A stretch of DNA of 64,000 nt, taken from NCBI GenBank assembly GCA_905331475.1, contig CAJNYU010000435.1:62422-126421 (forward strand), given 5' to 3'. Below, piece after piece: positions 24,101 to 35,561 of this stretch; the first letter of the stretch is position 1, and each line of letters opens with the position of its first letter. Under the pieces are notes generated by a model. It was not told the origin of the DNA. It did not search any database and saw only the letters and a program-made list of their open reading frames with translations. This DNA is from Rotaria socialis (lineage: Eukaryota > Rotifera > Eurotatoria > Philodinida > Philodinidae). A program made the translations under genes and the position numbers.

Positions 24101-26234
24101 AAGGATACATTGAAGGTCGACGCACTTATCACGCTGAAGATGTTTTTGGATCGTCTGAAAAATAATATCACCATGTTTGGAATAAACTCAAGTTTTTGGT
24201 TCATTACTATGACCATTAAGTAGCTTAGTTAAGACTCAGTTCTAAAGACAAATGAGAGAAAATGTTACCAAGATTTCTATGATAAATATAAAATCACGAT
24301 TCATACTCGACAAAAATATCTTTGAAAGTCAAAATCGGTTCAGTTTAATAAATTAATAAAGAAATATTTTGTTTTATTTAGATGCACCGTACATATTAAA
24401 TTCCTATAATAAAGTAACAATTTTGGAAAATTCTAATATTACAACAGAATGTGTTGTTGATGCTTATCCAAACGCTAATGTAATCTGGTTTGGACCATTT
24501 GGCCAAAGATTAAATGTGTTCAGTAAAGAATACATTATCAACAGTACGGTGATATCATCTAAATTGGAATGTAAGTTCGCTTTTTTTTCTAAAAATTTTA
24601 TTTCTTAATAAATCTATTTTTTTATTTTATTAAAGTACCAACATCGTATGCATCGATACCAGGATTATATCGATGTTTAGCGACGAATATCTTCGGTCAA
24701 CACGAATTTTCCATTCAATTTCAACGGCCAAGTTTTCCTGATCCACCCACTGCATTGCAAGCGATCAATGTAACTCATTCTTCGTTTATACTTCAATGGC
24801 AACCAGGTTATAACGGTGGTTCCGATCAAATCTATCATATTATCCTTAATCATAGTCATACTGAAGAAAGATTTTCAAATTTTAATTCTATACAATTTAA
24901 AGAGTTGAATGAAAAAACGCGATATACTGTAAAAATTCGTTCAAAAAATAAGATCGGTTTTAGTGATTATTCAACTAATCTAGTCGTTATAACAAAAGAA
25001 TCTGCGATTCGATCAGAAGAATTTCCAATGATTAAAAAAGCTCAGTATAGTACTCATGATCGTCAACTACATTATCAATTAAGTCCCATACGGTCTATGT
25101 CAATATCAATCGATCAATTATGTATTCAATATTATAATATGGATGAAATATCACCATGCATTCCATTGAGATCAATGCGATCGATTGATGATGGAATTAA
25201 AATAAATATTGAACAGACAAATTTACGTGTAAAATTATGCTTAATCAACAAAACAGATACATGTTCCAAATCGGTTCCTATTTCACCGCATACTCCATTC
25301 TCAAATCATTCGTCGGAATTTCTTATTATTTTAATCGGTAAGAAAATTTTCACGCTTTGTTAATTAGAAATCTGTCAAAATTCATTTTATAGGAGGTGTA
25401 TTAGGCTCATTTATTGTCTTTGGATTAATGATTTTATTTGTTTGTATTCATCATCGAAAATATAAACAAAAATCTAGAAATAGTTCAACAGATACATTAA
25501 AAATAAATTCAGATAATTTTCATTCTGTAGCACCAGTGCGTGTTAGTAATACAAATTCATGTCTTTATTATCCAACGAATGAAAACCGAACATTATATTT
25601 CAATGATGAAGCAATTGGTATTTATTCAATTCAAGGTAAGAAAAACATAAAATTGATTTTGTGATACAAGCTTGCTGTTGATATATTACGACAGCCTGTT
25701 AGACTTATTAAGCAGATTTCATAAATCTATTGGTCGACATTCACTGACGTATCCCCTTCTGAACCAGGTGGTACAGTCTAACTTAGTTCATCGAGGAGAC
25801 ACAATCATGAGTTCTGCTTCAAACATCTAATTTTCGGATCGAAATACTCAATAGAACAAATTTAAAACCATCAATTAAAGTTTATTTTACTAAAACATCT
25901 TGCTTCGTTATATTTAGATAAGAAAAATTCAATTTGTTTTGATTCTGGTATGCCATCAACAACATCGGATAATTCTGATTCAGCTGGTTCACAAGCATTA
26001 TCATCATCGGATTTCTATGATCGTTCTGATGGCGAATATCTTGTCAATGGGCCAAGATCAATGAATAAACTAATTGTATCTAATTTATCAGCATATACAA
26101 CAGTAGGAACAGGCCGAGAAAGCCATCTGAATGTTTCCGCCAATCAACGGGTATCATCAGAAGAAAAAAGCGAATTTTCAACACTGAGTACATCTCAAAA
26201 TGGAAAAAAGCTTGTATATGAAGTCGTTGTGTGA
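21153..26234 (+). CDS. Ig/FN3 cell-adhesion receptor, nephrin/SNS-like
   Basis: Ten exons: 21153-21549, 22377-22518, 22586-22743, 22807-22962, 23106-23216, 23272-23565, 24382-24570, 24636-25337, 25393-25635, 25918-26234. All junctions are in phase; 902 residues. The ATG abuts a 3' splice site (TTATTTCAG). A signal peptide (MFIVLLFVLLNITSIYS) is followed by five Ig-like domains, each with the Cys...Trp...Cys pattern (for example TITC...LWYK...YKC and LKC...RWFH...YTC). Next come an FN3 domain (about 513-603, with PDPPTALQ and NEKTRYTVKIR), a second weak FN3-like membrane-proximal region with Cys, one TM helix (about 717-740, GSFIVFGLMILFVCIHH) and a roughly 160-residue Ser/Tyr-rich tail ending VYEVVV, a PDZ-ligand-like C-terminus. 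Nephrin/SNS have more Ig domains, Kirre has no FN3, so this is an intermediate or reduced layout. Likely role: cell-cell recognition at the plasma membrane. Confidence 0.85.
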
Positions 26235-28171
26235 ACTGCTTTTCTACAGACGTATATTGTATTTCATCTATATTTAATTTTTTCTTTTCTTTCGTGTATG
26301 TTTGTTTTCTTTTGCTAAATAAGATAATATTAATAATTACTGTTCGTCAAAGTCGATAAGAATGCGCAATATTATTAACGCCGACTTACCACTTGAGCAA
26401 TGTTTTAGTTTCTATAGTTGTTGGTTAACTTGAAAAATTGATTAGGCAATATTGCACTTTTCTTAGATCGTGAGTATACTTAATTTATACACTTCAAAAC
26501 TATTTCAAGTTTTTGCATCAGCCAGTATACTCAGAAAAATTTCATTACGGTGATATGCATTCAATCGAGCACGTCCCATCTTACGACTGATTGGAAAAAT
26601 TTGATCATAGTTTGCTTTTATTCATTGAACAAAAAAGCCAACCGACACGAGAAATCTCCAAGATGACTTCTAGGTAGTGAAAAATGTACGAATTCGAGAT
26701 GTGTGCATGTCAGTATCTATTCTAATTATTAAGCAGTATTGCCTAAACAAACTTACTTTGACTCTGTGACAACAATCATACAGAGAAATGTTGCCATTGA
26801 AGTATATATTATTTCCAGCCAAGCAATGCGTTTACTATTTTTTCTTTATGTTTTGATTGTAATAAAATAAAGAACGAATAACGTAACGAAAATATGTCAA
26901 GTAAATGCTATAGTTCTGTAGTAAGTGTAAAATATTCACGCGAGTAAGAGTAACAGACAAATTATTGAAAATGTTTTTAGAGTGAATAAACTCTAAAACT
27001 AGTTATCACGTGACACGACGTGTTATTGTGAGACTAAACTCTCTGATTAGGTAATAGGTATATTTTTTTCGTGTCACTAAATCTGTTTACTTTATATTAG
27101 CAAACAACTGATGCATCATGGGACATGAAATATCTTTGGTTTATTATTAGATTGAGTTTGATAACTATCAAGTCTCGTCATCTGTAAATAAGTAACATTT
27201 AAGCGTTTCTATATACACAGATCTGCATATATATATATATATATAAACATCCGTCACGTAACAATCGTCTCAGATGCATAGCAAATGTTTCTTTGCCCTT
27301 TCTTATTTAAAACAATCTTGTCTGGTCAATCAAAAAAAAAAATCGAGAATCTGAAAATGGAAGATACAATAAAGTCAAATAGCGTAGCTAACTATTTATA
27401 GATAGTAATATTGAAAAGTAAAAATAAAAGCACTTTTATATTTATACGAACTTTGAACGATACCCTTCTCTTGGTGCATATTTTTCATTTCGATTTTGTC
27501 CTAATTCTTCATTATAGTGCGTTATAATCTCTTTTTTTTTGCACCGTTCTCTTATGATTTTTTTTCTTCTAATATGATGAAAACTTTGAGGGATTCTTTT
27601 TTTCTATAAGAATAACTTTGTTTCAATCACTTAATAACGGAGCATATAAAAATACAGCATCTGCATGTGTGTATCATCGATAAAAGCTATTCATGGGAGA
27701 AGGAAACAAATCTATGTATCAATTTTTTAATAGGCATAAGATACATGAACGCAAAAGAAGATATACAAGAGTTATATTGAATATTGCATTGTATGACACA
27801 TGGATCTGCAAACTGGATTATTAATGAGTTTTTTCGTTGTCAACAAAAGAAAATTCTCTAACAGGTTGCTACTGTTTCAATACACTGTCCTTACTTAGGT
27901 TTCAAGAGCACGCTTTGGTAGGCTTCTTGTCGTCCATTCCAACCAGCGTCTTTGTACGTGACTAGTGTAATTGTATTTGAAATTAACAAAGAAGAATTAT
28001 TCTCGTTCTTTCTATAAACAACTCTCGTGAAGTTTTCTTCCTTTTAATGAAATTGCGTTGAGATTTTTCATTGTTCGTTTCTGTGCACAGCCGATATTCA
28101 CAATTGTAGAAACATTAAACAGTACACTGCTGCTCTTCTTTCTTATTTATATTACGAATCAACACAGTCTG
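26235..28171. other. intergenic; one near-perfect hairpin
   Basis: This stretch holds the 3' UTR of the Ig receptor and the upstream region of the next gene. A near-perfect inverted repeat (TTTTAGAGT, 5-nt loop, AACTCTAAAA) lies at about 26974-26998. No gene is seen. Confidence 0.45.
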
Positions 28172-30262
28172 ATGAATATTGAATCAAGCAGCAGGTAGTT
28201 TTGTTTGTCGAATTATTTAACTAATAAAAAAATTTATCTTTCAAAATAGTGAAAAATTTGTTGCTCATCCAGTCCTTGATGATCCAGCAAAGATGATGCG
28301 CATTATAGGTAAAAGCTATTTATGCATATTTTATTAAGAAAATCTTTTTTCTTTTGTTTGCTGCGTTTTTAGCCAATCCAGTTTATGACAAATTAACAAT
28401 ATCACGAGCAGCTCATATGCGAAGGCCACAATCAATCAAATATGATCGTTACTCAACACAATTGTATGGAACAAAAAGTAGCACGAAATCTACACCAATG
28501 AAATCATTAAATACTGAACAAGTTTCAACAGCGGTATATTATATTTTAGAAACTCATATATACTAAGAAGACTTAGTACAGTCGATTTCTTGTTACAAAA
28601 AAACAGAAATATTAACTTGTTTATTCTGTGCTGCAAAGAATAATTTATTCTTTTTTGTATTTATTTTCTTTCTTCGTAGTTCAAAACATATCTAGAAATT
28701 TCATGAATATGATTAGATTAAAGTAGTAGCTGAATATTAATTTTTATTCATTCGTTTTTTCTTGAAATTTAAGATTGAAGGCAAGGTTACTATATAAAAA
28801 CATGCAAATTTTTCACTTGAAACAACGAAAATATACTTTTTCAGGCAGTATCGAAAATCGAAAATGAGATTTAAACAAGTTGACAACATAGACAATTCGA
28901 ATATTGAAACAAGATTTTCGTAATGAAATCTATGAAAAGTAGAATGAAAAAATATTAATATAGAACAAAAGAATCAAGAATGAACGTATTTTTCTATTGA
29001 TAGTCTACGTGAAAAGACCTACTTGATAAACTTTCAAAACGTCCTACATGTGAATTTATGCGGTCAGAATTCTAGATCGAGATAAAATAAATATCATATT
29101 TGAAATGTCTACTAGATACTATTTTCAATAGTTAGAAGAAATTTTGGAATCTCTTTGATATTATTTTCAAATTATCTGATCCATTAGTTTCCTTAGTAAT
29201 ACACATCCTTCTCCGGAGAGTTGAATACGTCACTAAATAGCAAACTAAGATTCATAACGCTTCTTTATTTTGTTAAAGTTTTACTCTTTTTTTTTACTTT
29301 AGCCATTACCCACAAAAAATAATTCAGCACGATCAAAATCAATTAATGAACAACGTAAATCACCACCACTGCATCTCCCTGCACTTCCTCTAAAAGATGA
29401 AATATATCCAATAAACACTCAACCAGCTATTCGTACCCGAAGTCATTCAGTGGTATCATCAACTGTAAAAGACGATAGAAAATCTACACATGACAACAAT
29501 ACTGTCCGTTATGTAAACGGTCCACATGGCTTTGAAATACAACGGCATTCGTCGGGTAATTGGTTATCTGTTGACATTCTAAGTAAAGATGCCTGCGAAG
29601 CCAAAGAACGAACGTTTCGTGAAATGGTTGAGCTAAAAGAGAATGATGATCTAGTAACACATAGTATTTACACATCAGAATATTATCGTAAACGTTGGCG
29701 TGATTCATTAAAATCATGTAAACAAGGAAACTTAACACATCTTGAATGGGCTGAACAAAACTATAAAATAAACTGTTCAAAAAAATATTATTCGGAAGCA
29801 TCTCAACGAGAGCGATCTCTTATTGAGTTAAATGAGCAAAAGCAACGTCGAAAACGTGCTCAATTGGCATTTAAGGAGTGGAAACAAACTAAAAATGAAC
29901 CAAATCTTGAACATACTCAAGGCGAATTGCATATAGAGGATAGTCTTAATTCAACAGATATTACATGTGTTACATCGAATCCTTCATTACCATTTAATAA
30001 TACAAATAATCAAACATCAACGCCAACAAGTACGAGTACTGGATCGGAAGAATTATCACATTCTCAATCAAATACTTCAACAAAGTCGACTAAAAGTGTT
30101 TTGTATATGTTAGATGAACAAAGATGGTCTTTACAGGCAATGCTCAAACGTATTGTTGGACTTGCTGAACCTTTACAACCATCGCCACCGAAAATTATCA
30201 ATTATCATAATTCACCATTGGCAAGTCGTCGTTATCTTAGTGGATTTGAATCATGTGTATAA
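28172..30262 (+). CDS. coiled-coil/basic protein of unknown function
   Basis: Four exons (28172-28194, 28250-28308, 28373-28533, 29303-30262) join in phase to 400 residues. The third intron is 769 bp, the others about 55-64 bp. The N-terminal part is basic and Ser/Thr-rich (RRPQSIKYDRYSTQLYG, PPLHLPALPLK). The middle has GPHGFEIQRHSSGNWLSV followed by a helical region rich in Trp, Lys and Arg (EYYRKRWRDSL, QKQRRKRAQLAFKEWKQTK). The C-terminal third is low-complexity Thr/Ser/Asn. The RRKRAQLAFKEWK pattern is like that in MAP9/CCDC34/CCDC181-type microtubule or cilium proteins; this is a resemblance only. The 23-nt first exon is less certain than the rest. Confidence 0.7.
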
Positions 30263-30724
30263 AAAGTTTTTTTTAAATAAACGCCATTTTTATAATTTAG
30301 TAATCATTTTTTGATTCTTTAAGAGGGTGTGAGTGTGGTAGATTTAAATACGTTAAATGTCTTGTATGTGGTACCCAAACATATTCTGTTCTCTTTTAAA
30401 AGATCACCAATACAGTACACACACTTTCATCGCAATCCTCTTCCACATCTAATTAGATCGTAGACCTCATATGCATGGGTTTCGTATATTCTGTTACTCT
30501 TGATTATTTAACATGACTTGCCACGAATTATATCTAGCTTAGCATCTGCTATTACATAGAGGTTTAAGTTGACAAAGTAAAAAAAAAACACAAGAAATAA
30601 AAGCAAAAAAACGGGAAAAAAGCATCGATTGGGCAAATTTCATGCAGTTACTAATATCTCATGTTCATTAACAAAGTGGTATAGAAGATAAGTTCATTCT
30701 CCAAAGAAAGTAGTAGTATCACCA
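30263..30724. other. convergent intergenic spacer
   Basis: This lies between the 3' ends of the coiled-coil gene (+) and glycine-zipper gene A (-). It has short GT-rich runs near 30325 and AC-rich runs near 30416. No gene. Confidence 0.5.
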
Positions 30725-31012
30725 TTATTTGAAACCATCGTATATAACCCCAGCGCCGGCGTAGCCTCCCGTAGCGCCTCCGATAGCTCCGGCGCAACCG
30801 CCACCAAGAGCTCCTGGTCCACCAGGCAGTACCATATTTCCGGCCAATGCACCTGTTCCAGCTCCAACTACAAAACCGACACCACCACCGACCATTTGAC
30901 CACATTTTTTGTCATTAGTCAGAATACCTGTCGCTCCGCCGACTACACTTCCAGCAGCACCGCCAAACGCACCACCGACTGCAGCGCCCATTGAGAGTGG
31001 ATCAATGGCCAT
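30725..31012 (-). CDS. glycine-zipper protein A (95 residues)
   Basis: A single coding exon, ATG at 31012, encodes 95 residues. It is almost entirely small residues in a GxxxG-rich hydrophobic pattern (MGAAVGGAFGGAAGSVVGG, TGALAGNMVLPGGPGALGG, CAGAIGGATGGYAGAG), with one charged break (TNDKKCGQ), ending VIYDGFK. Glycine-zipper sequences pack as membrane-inserted helix pairs, so membrane insertion is likely. There is no N-terminal signal. A 3' splice site (TTTTTTTCAACAG) lies 13 nt upstream of the ATG. A matching donor TTAA|GTAAGTACTT lies at about 31504 on this strand inside the palindrome arm, so the 5' UTR exon and promoter are probably in that arm. It is a paralogue of protein B at 33297-33584, transcribed in the opposite direction. 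Confidence 0.75.
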   Translation of the reverse strand: MAIDPLSMGAAVGGAFGGAAGSVVGGATGILTNDKKCGQMVGGGVGFVVGAGTGALAGNMVLPGGPGALGGGCAGAIGGATGGYAGAGVIYDGFK

Positions 31013-31395
31013 TTTTTTGCTTCACCTGTTGAAAAAAACATTAATTTCAATGAATTAAAAATGAATAATAACGTCCGTGTGAGTCAATAATGGACACTTA
31101 GTTTACAAGTCTGGAATTCTGGTAAAACAAGCGTGTCTCAAGATGAAGAAAACTACACGATGAACAGTCGTTTTATGTTCGAATTTTATCATTTTTTTGT
31201 GCTCATGGTGATATAGCATTCGCTAAAAAAACGAGAACTCATTTGGAAATGATCCTTCCTCAGTCAATCTACGCCAGCAGACAACTTCTGAAAGCTTGAT
31301 TAGTACAGTTTGTCTAATCTGACTCATTCAAAAAGCTTTTTTTAGTGATCTACGATCAGTGATAGAAACAGTTAATTCGTAGTATCGAATAATAA

Positions 31396-31679
31396 AATCT
31401 GGCTACGATCTACTTGATCTCAATGCATCTTTAATTCTGAACATAGGACTAAACCAGATCTGATACGAGTGCTCCTCACACTATCTCAATAGGGAAGTAC
31501 TTACTTAATGGTTAATCGTAAAGTAAATCTTCGTGATTGTCAAAAGGAGACGAACTGTATTGTTTCGAAAAGATTTACCAGCTTATATACATGGTTATCA
31601 GGAACTATTGTTGGTTTTTTCCAATGTACTGTCTACGATGACAGCGAATATTCCATCATGCACACTATCTGAATCACTG
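31396..31679 (+). repeat. palindrome arm 1 (284 bp)
   Basis: This is an inverted copy of 32057-32340, with about a dozen differences over 284 bp (about 96% identity by eye) and weaker similarity continuing outward to about 31320. It contains the likely 5' UTR exon and donor of glycine-zipper gene A on the minus strand. On the plus strand it holds a 55-codon open frame starting MVNRKVNLRDCQKE. Confidence 0.85.
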
Positions 31680-32056
31680 AAATTCCAGCGCCCAAAACAT
31701 TTATTTGCTATATTATTAACCAATGGGATATATATCTTTATGGTATTTCATTATCGTACATTGTCGTGTTGGAATCTTTCAACTTCATTACAGAAACAGC
31801 ACAAATAACTAAGCAATATGGGGTAATTATATGATATTTCTTCTTCTTCTTTGCCTGGGTATTCTATTCTCTGATTCAACTTGAGCAATGCGCATCTTTT
31901 CGTTTCTTTCTGTTATTTCTCTGTCGTCCGATACGTTAAGAAATCGAGACGACGAAAGATGAAAAACAATTGCAGATAAGGATTAAAAAGAAAAATACCA
32001 TTCAGAATATAAGCAGTTTTATGCCAACCATTGCCGAGAGAAAGAAAAACATTTTT

Positions 32057-32340
32057 TAGTGATTCACATAGTATGCATGATGGAATATTCACTGTCATCG
32101 TAGACAGTACATTGGAAAAAACCAACAATAGTTCCTGATAACCATGTATATAAACTGGTAAATCTTTTCGAAACAATACAGTTCGTCTCCTTTTGACAAT
32201 CACGAAGATTTACTTTACAATTAGCCATTAAGTAAGTACTTCCCTATTGAGATAGTGTGAGGAGCACTCGTATCAGATCTGGTTTAGTCCTATGTTCAGA
32301 ATTCAAGATGGACTGAGATCAAGTAAATCGTAACCAGATT
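32057..32340 (-). repeat. palindrome arm 2 (284 bp)
   Basis: This is the inverted partner of 31396-31679, separated by a 377-bp unrelated spacer. It contains the likely 5' UTR exon of glycine-zipper gene B, ending at the donor ATTAA|GTAAGT at 32231/32232. On the minus strand it holds a 55-codon frame starting MANCKVNLRDCQKE. Several differences between the arms are silent in that frame, but it is too short to call a gene. Confidence 0.85.
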
Positions 32341-33296
32341 TTTCGTTTACACTACTATTTAACTATTTTTATCACTGGTCATAGATCATTAGAAAAAAAA
32401 ACTTCTTGAATGAATTCAAATAGATAAAATATATTTATGATACATTTCATATTAAGGTCTAAATTACTTTCATGAATGTACGACTAATCATTTCAAAAGC
32501 GAGGATCAAACAACAATTTATAAAAAATACTCTTGCGGTCTATGTATACATGCATCGTGTTTCCTCTAAGTCTTGAGACACCACAAACTTATTTTTACAT
32601 GTAGATAGAAAATAATCTCTAACTGAATTTTTTATATCAGCATTGAGTACTAGTATCAGTCTTTGAAAAGGCATGCTATTGAATAATATCTACTTATTTT
32701 CGACAATCAATTAACTTAATTCGTTTTTGTTCATTGAGTTTTGCCTCTAAGAAGCTAACGCTGAATTCAGAGACGTATGACCAACGGAAAAACGATAGGA
32801 AATATTAAATAAAAAAGTACGAGAAGAACAATTTCCCAGTTTTAAACAGATGACAACTAGATTGTACGAAGAATGAAAAACAGTAACTTATAATGTTTGA
32901 TAAAAATTTCTACGAAACTTGACAAATGAGTAAAACGTGCCGAATAACAAGTTTCAAGATAGTTAAATAGGATTTTTGCGTAATCACATAAAAATATGTA
33001 TTTATAAAATACAGTATCTCGATGGATTACATAAAACTTACCTTCGCACTCCCATGCTTTGTATTTTCATTAATGTAAGAGTAGACAGTATTCAGTAGTA
33101 TGCGATTTGAAAGACTAACACAAGTAGTCAATGCTCATGTTAAAAGATTCGATTAAAACTTATTCTATGTCTGCATATGCAACAATTTTTAGTCTGCGTC
33201 AAAACCTATGAAATATATTACATATCGCTAAGGATACTTGCTGTTTCGTGTAAACTAATATGTAACTTTTTTAACAGGTTAAAAACCGCGATTGCT

Positions 33297-33584
33297 ATGA
33301 ATCCTGTGGTATGGGGTGTTGTAGTAGGTGGTGCTTCTGGCGGTTTGTCGGGTGGAGTCGGTGGATTCATCAGTGACAATAAACCTACGGGCCAATTGGT
33401 AGGAGCTGCTGTTGGCGCTGCTGTAGGTGGAGTTGCAGGTGGATTCACTGGAGCTATGGTGGGCAGTTCTATGGGTGCAACAATGGGAGCACTTGGTGCA
33501 GGTTGCGCTGGAACTATATCAGGCTCTGTGGCAGGATATTCAGCTGCAAGCATGACTTATGATTGTGTTGGCGAGAAAAAATAA
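33297..33584 (+). CDS. glycine-zipper protein B (95 residues)
   Basis: ATG at 33297 gives 95 residues, the same length as protein A. The pattern is the same: WGVVVGGASGGLSGGVGG, then a polar break (SDNKPTGQ), then glycine-zipper repeats and the shared motif GALGxGCAGxIxG...GY...YD near the end, closing CVGEKK. Identity to A is roughly half by eye. A 3' splice site (CTTTTTTAACAG, ending 33277) lies 19 nt upstream of the ATG. A donor at 32232 in palindrome arm 2 would give a roughly 1.05-kb intron in the 5' UTR, the same gene structure as A. Probably a membrane-inserting small protein; function unknown. The exon has higher GC than its flanks, as expected from Gly/Ala codons. Confidence 0.75.
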   Translation: MNPVVWGVVVGGASGGLSGGVGGFISDNKPTGQLVGAAVGAAVGGVAGGFTGAMVGSSMGATMGALGAGCAGTISGSVAGYSAASMTYDCVGEKK

Positions 33585-33831
33585 AAGTGTTCATCTCTCT
33601 CCACTGTAATAAATTCGTCCTCTTTTGATTTTTTTGCTTCTTGCTGGATGGGATTGGGTAGGGGTGTAGATATCGAGAGAGCCAAACATTTATATTCTCT
33701 TCATACAATGCCAATGTTATTTCCTTTTATAGCTTAAGCAATATTTGTTTCATGGAGTCTATCGAATGTTTTTCTTCTAAACAGTTTATCTTTCATTGGA
33801 ACAACTTAACGCAAAACTTGTTAGAAAAAGT

Positions 33832-33898
33832 ATCGGGTGCAGCCGAAAGATTACAACATTTAGTATTTTTCAAATACTTCAATAAAAATCAATCATGC
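33832..33898 (+). repeat. left arm of a short inverted repeat with coding-like sequence
   Basis: About 65 bp are about 89% identical to the reverse complement of 34082-34148. In one frame both arms encode a nearly identical peptide (AAERLQHLVFFKY), and four of seven differences are silent in that frame. The frame here is open from about 33780 to a stop at 33919. Confidence 0.65.
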
Positions 33899-34024
33899 AA
33901 TCTTGATTCTTTTTGTTAAAATGTGTACCGCATCACTAGCAGCACTGTATTGGCAATTTTCTGCAGTCAAAGAAAAACGTCTTTCAAGTATTTAAGACAG
34001 TGTGACATTTCACCATCATGTGAC

Positions 34025-34198
34025 CTATTCATTTTGAATATAAGGGACACCACTGAAACATGCTTCAAAACAAGCAAGGTTATGCAATTGATCTTTGTTG
34101 AGATATTTGAAAAATACTAGATGTTGTAATCTTTCTGCTGCATCCGATATAAGCCAAAATTGGAACCAGTGAGAGTTTACGAAGCTTTTTCGCGTCAT
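34025..34198 (-). pseudogene. 57-codon frame containing the right inverted arm; probable gene fragment
   Basis: ATG at 34198 reads MTRKSFVNSHW...SDAAERLQHLVFFKYLNKDQ and stops at 34025. The core peptide is shared with the plus-strand arm at 33832-33898. The silent-site bias of the differences says the sequence was once translated in this frame. No domain is recognised. It may be a remnant of a duplicated host gene or an exon of a gene I could not assemble. Confidence 0.3.
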
Positions 34199-35561
34199 AA
34201 AGTTGATCGTACAGAGAAAATTTTGATTGCAAATATATTATACACAGTAAAGGATGAAGTAACATGAACAACTTTCTGATACGGGTAAAAACCATCCGGC
34301 CGGTCCCAATTGTGACATAACCTCAACGTTAACCGATATTCTCATCGGTTTAATGACGAACACTCATTGTCATACTATTTATCATTTACCAATGAAATAT
34401 ATAAAATCTAATCAGTTTTTATTCTCCAGCCCGATCGCCTGAAAAAAATATGTCCGAGTCAAAAATCCTATTTGACGTATCGATAAATATATATAAATGC
34501 TTTACTATCCTTCATCATGTATAATCATTTGTCACAATGATTATTGACTTATTTTCAAGGAGATGATGGTCTTTCGTATCCTCCTATGTGGTTTTGAGAA
34601 CACATCCTTTTGTTGTTCGTATGCCTATTTCCCCACTTGATACAATATTCGTTTATAGCGATTGAATAGCTGTGTCAGTTTTACGGTGAATGCACAATAG
34701 TGATATCGATGCAAGCTGGCAGGCACCTTTATTCTATTTTCACAAGATATTTCCTAATATTATCAATAACTGATCATGATCGATTTCTGAATTTGTGAGA
34801 TTTCAATAATAATGGTATGATACGCATCAATATTATCTGTCAAAATATTCAAATAAATCGTTAATATGGAGAGGATCAGGATACATATATATTGTCTATC
34901 CATGGTTAGTACCTATGATGAGGGGTAAAAAGCGACATATTGAAGAGCGGTTTTGAATTATATTATTAATTAATGTTCATTGATGATTCAAAAAAATAAA
35001 GGTATCGAATATGTAATAGTACAAAACGAAACGTACAATAGGAGATAACGATTATTTATTATTCTTGACGTGTTTAATCCAAAGTAGAAGAAAAAAAGGC
35101 AATGTAAAAACGGTGATGTGATTGATGATATCTTTTTTAAAACAATTGCACATTTTCTCAGGTGTACATATGAATGTCATATTAAAATGTCTCTTTTGAT
35201 TTATTTTGCTTATTGTCTTTTCCTTTTTGTGCTCATTCTTAATTATATGTTGAAATGTAACTCTGCATTTTTTTCTTGTCTCTTTTTGTTATCAACACAT
35301 TAAAAAAGATATTTCTCGCAGATTTTATTTGATGGGTTTGAAATAAAAATGACTACGTTATAGATCATTCGATCAGTCATAGAATGTCAACGTTTGCTTA
35401 ACCTGTGGCCTTTTTGTTTTGAATTCTATCGCTAAATTACGAATAATTTGATCAAACAGGTAAAATCATTCATTGACTTTACGCAACGTATAAAAACGAA
35501 TCATTGGCACATATGGAATAGCTAATATGACTTTTTTTTGCCTTTTTAAGATCCATTGAAA
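34199..35561. other. intergenic, nothing recognised
   Basis: AT-rich DNA upstream of the colmedin gene. Open frames here (for example 35118-35303) are Phe/Leu-rich, without splice context, and are taken as chance. Confidence 0.45.

Noticed and set aside
33218-33553. 111-codon minus-strand Ala/Pro-rich frame
   Set aside because: Mirror frame of glycine-zipper gene B, produced by its Gly/Ala codons.
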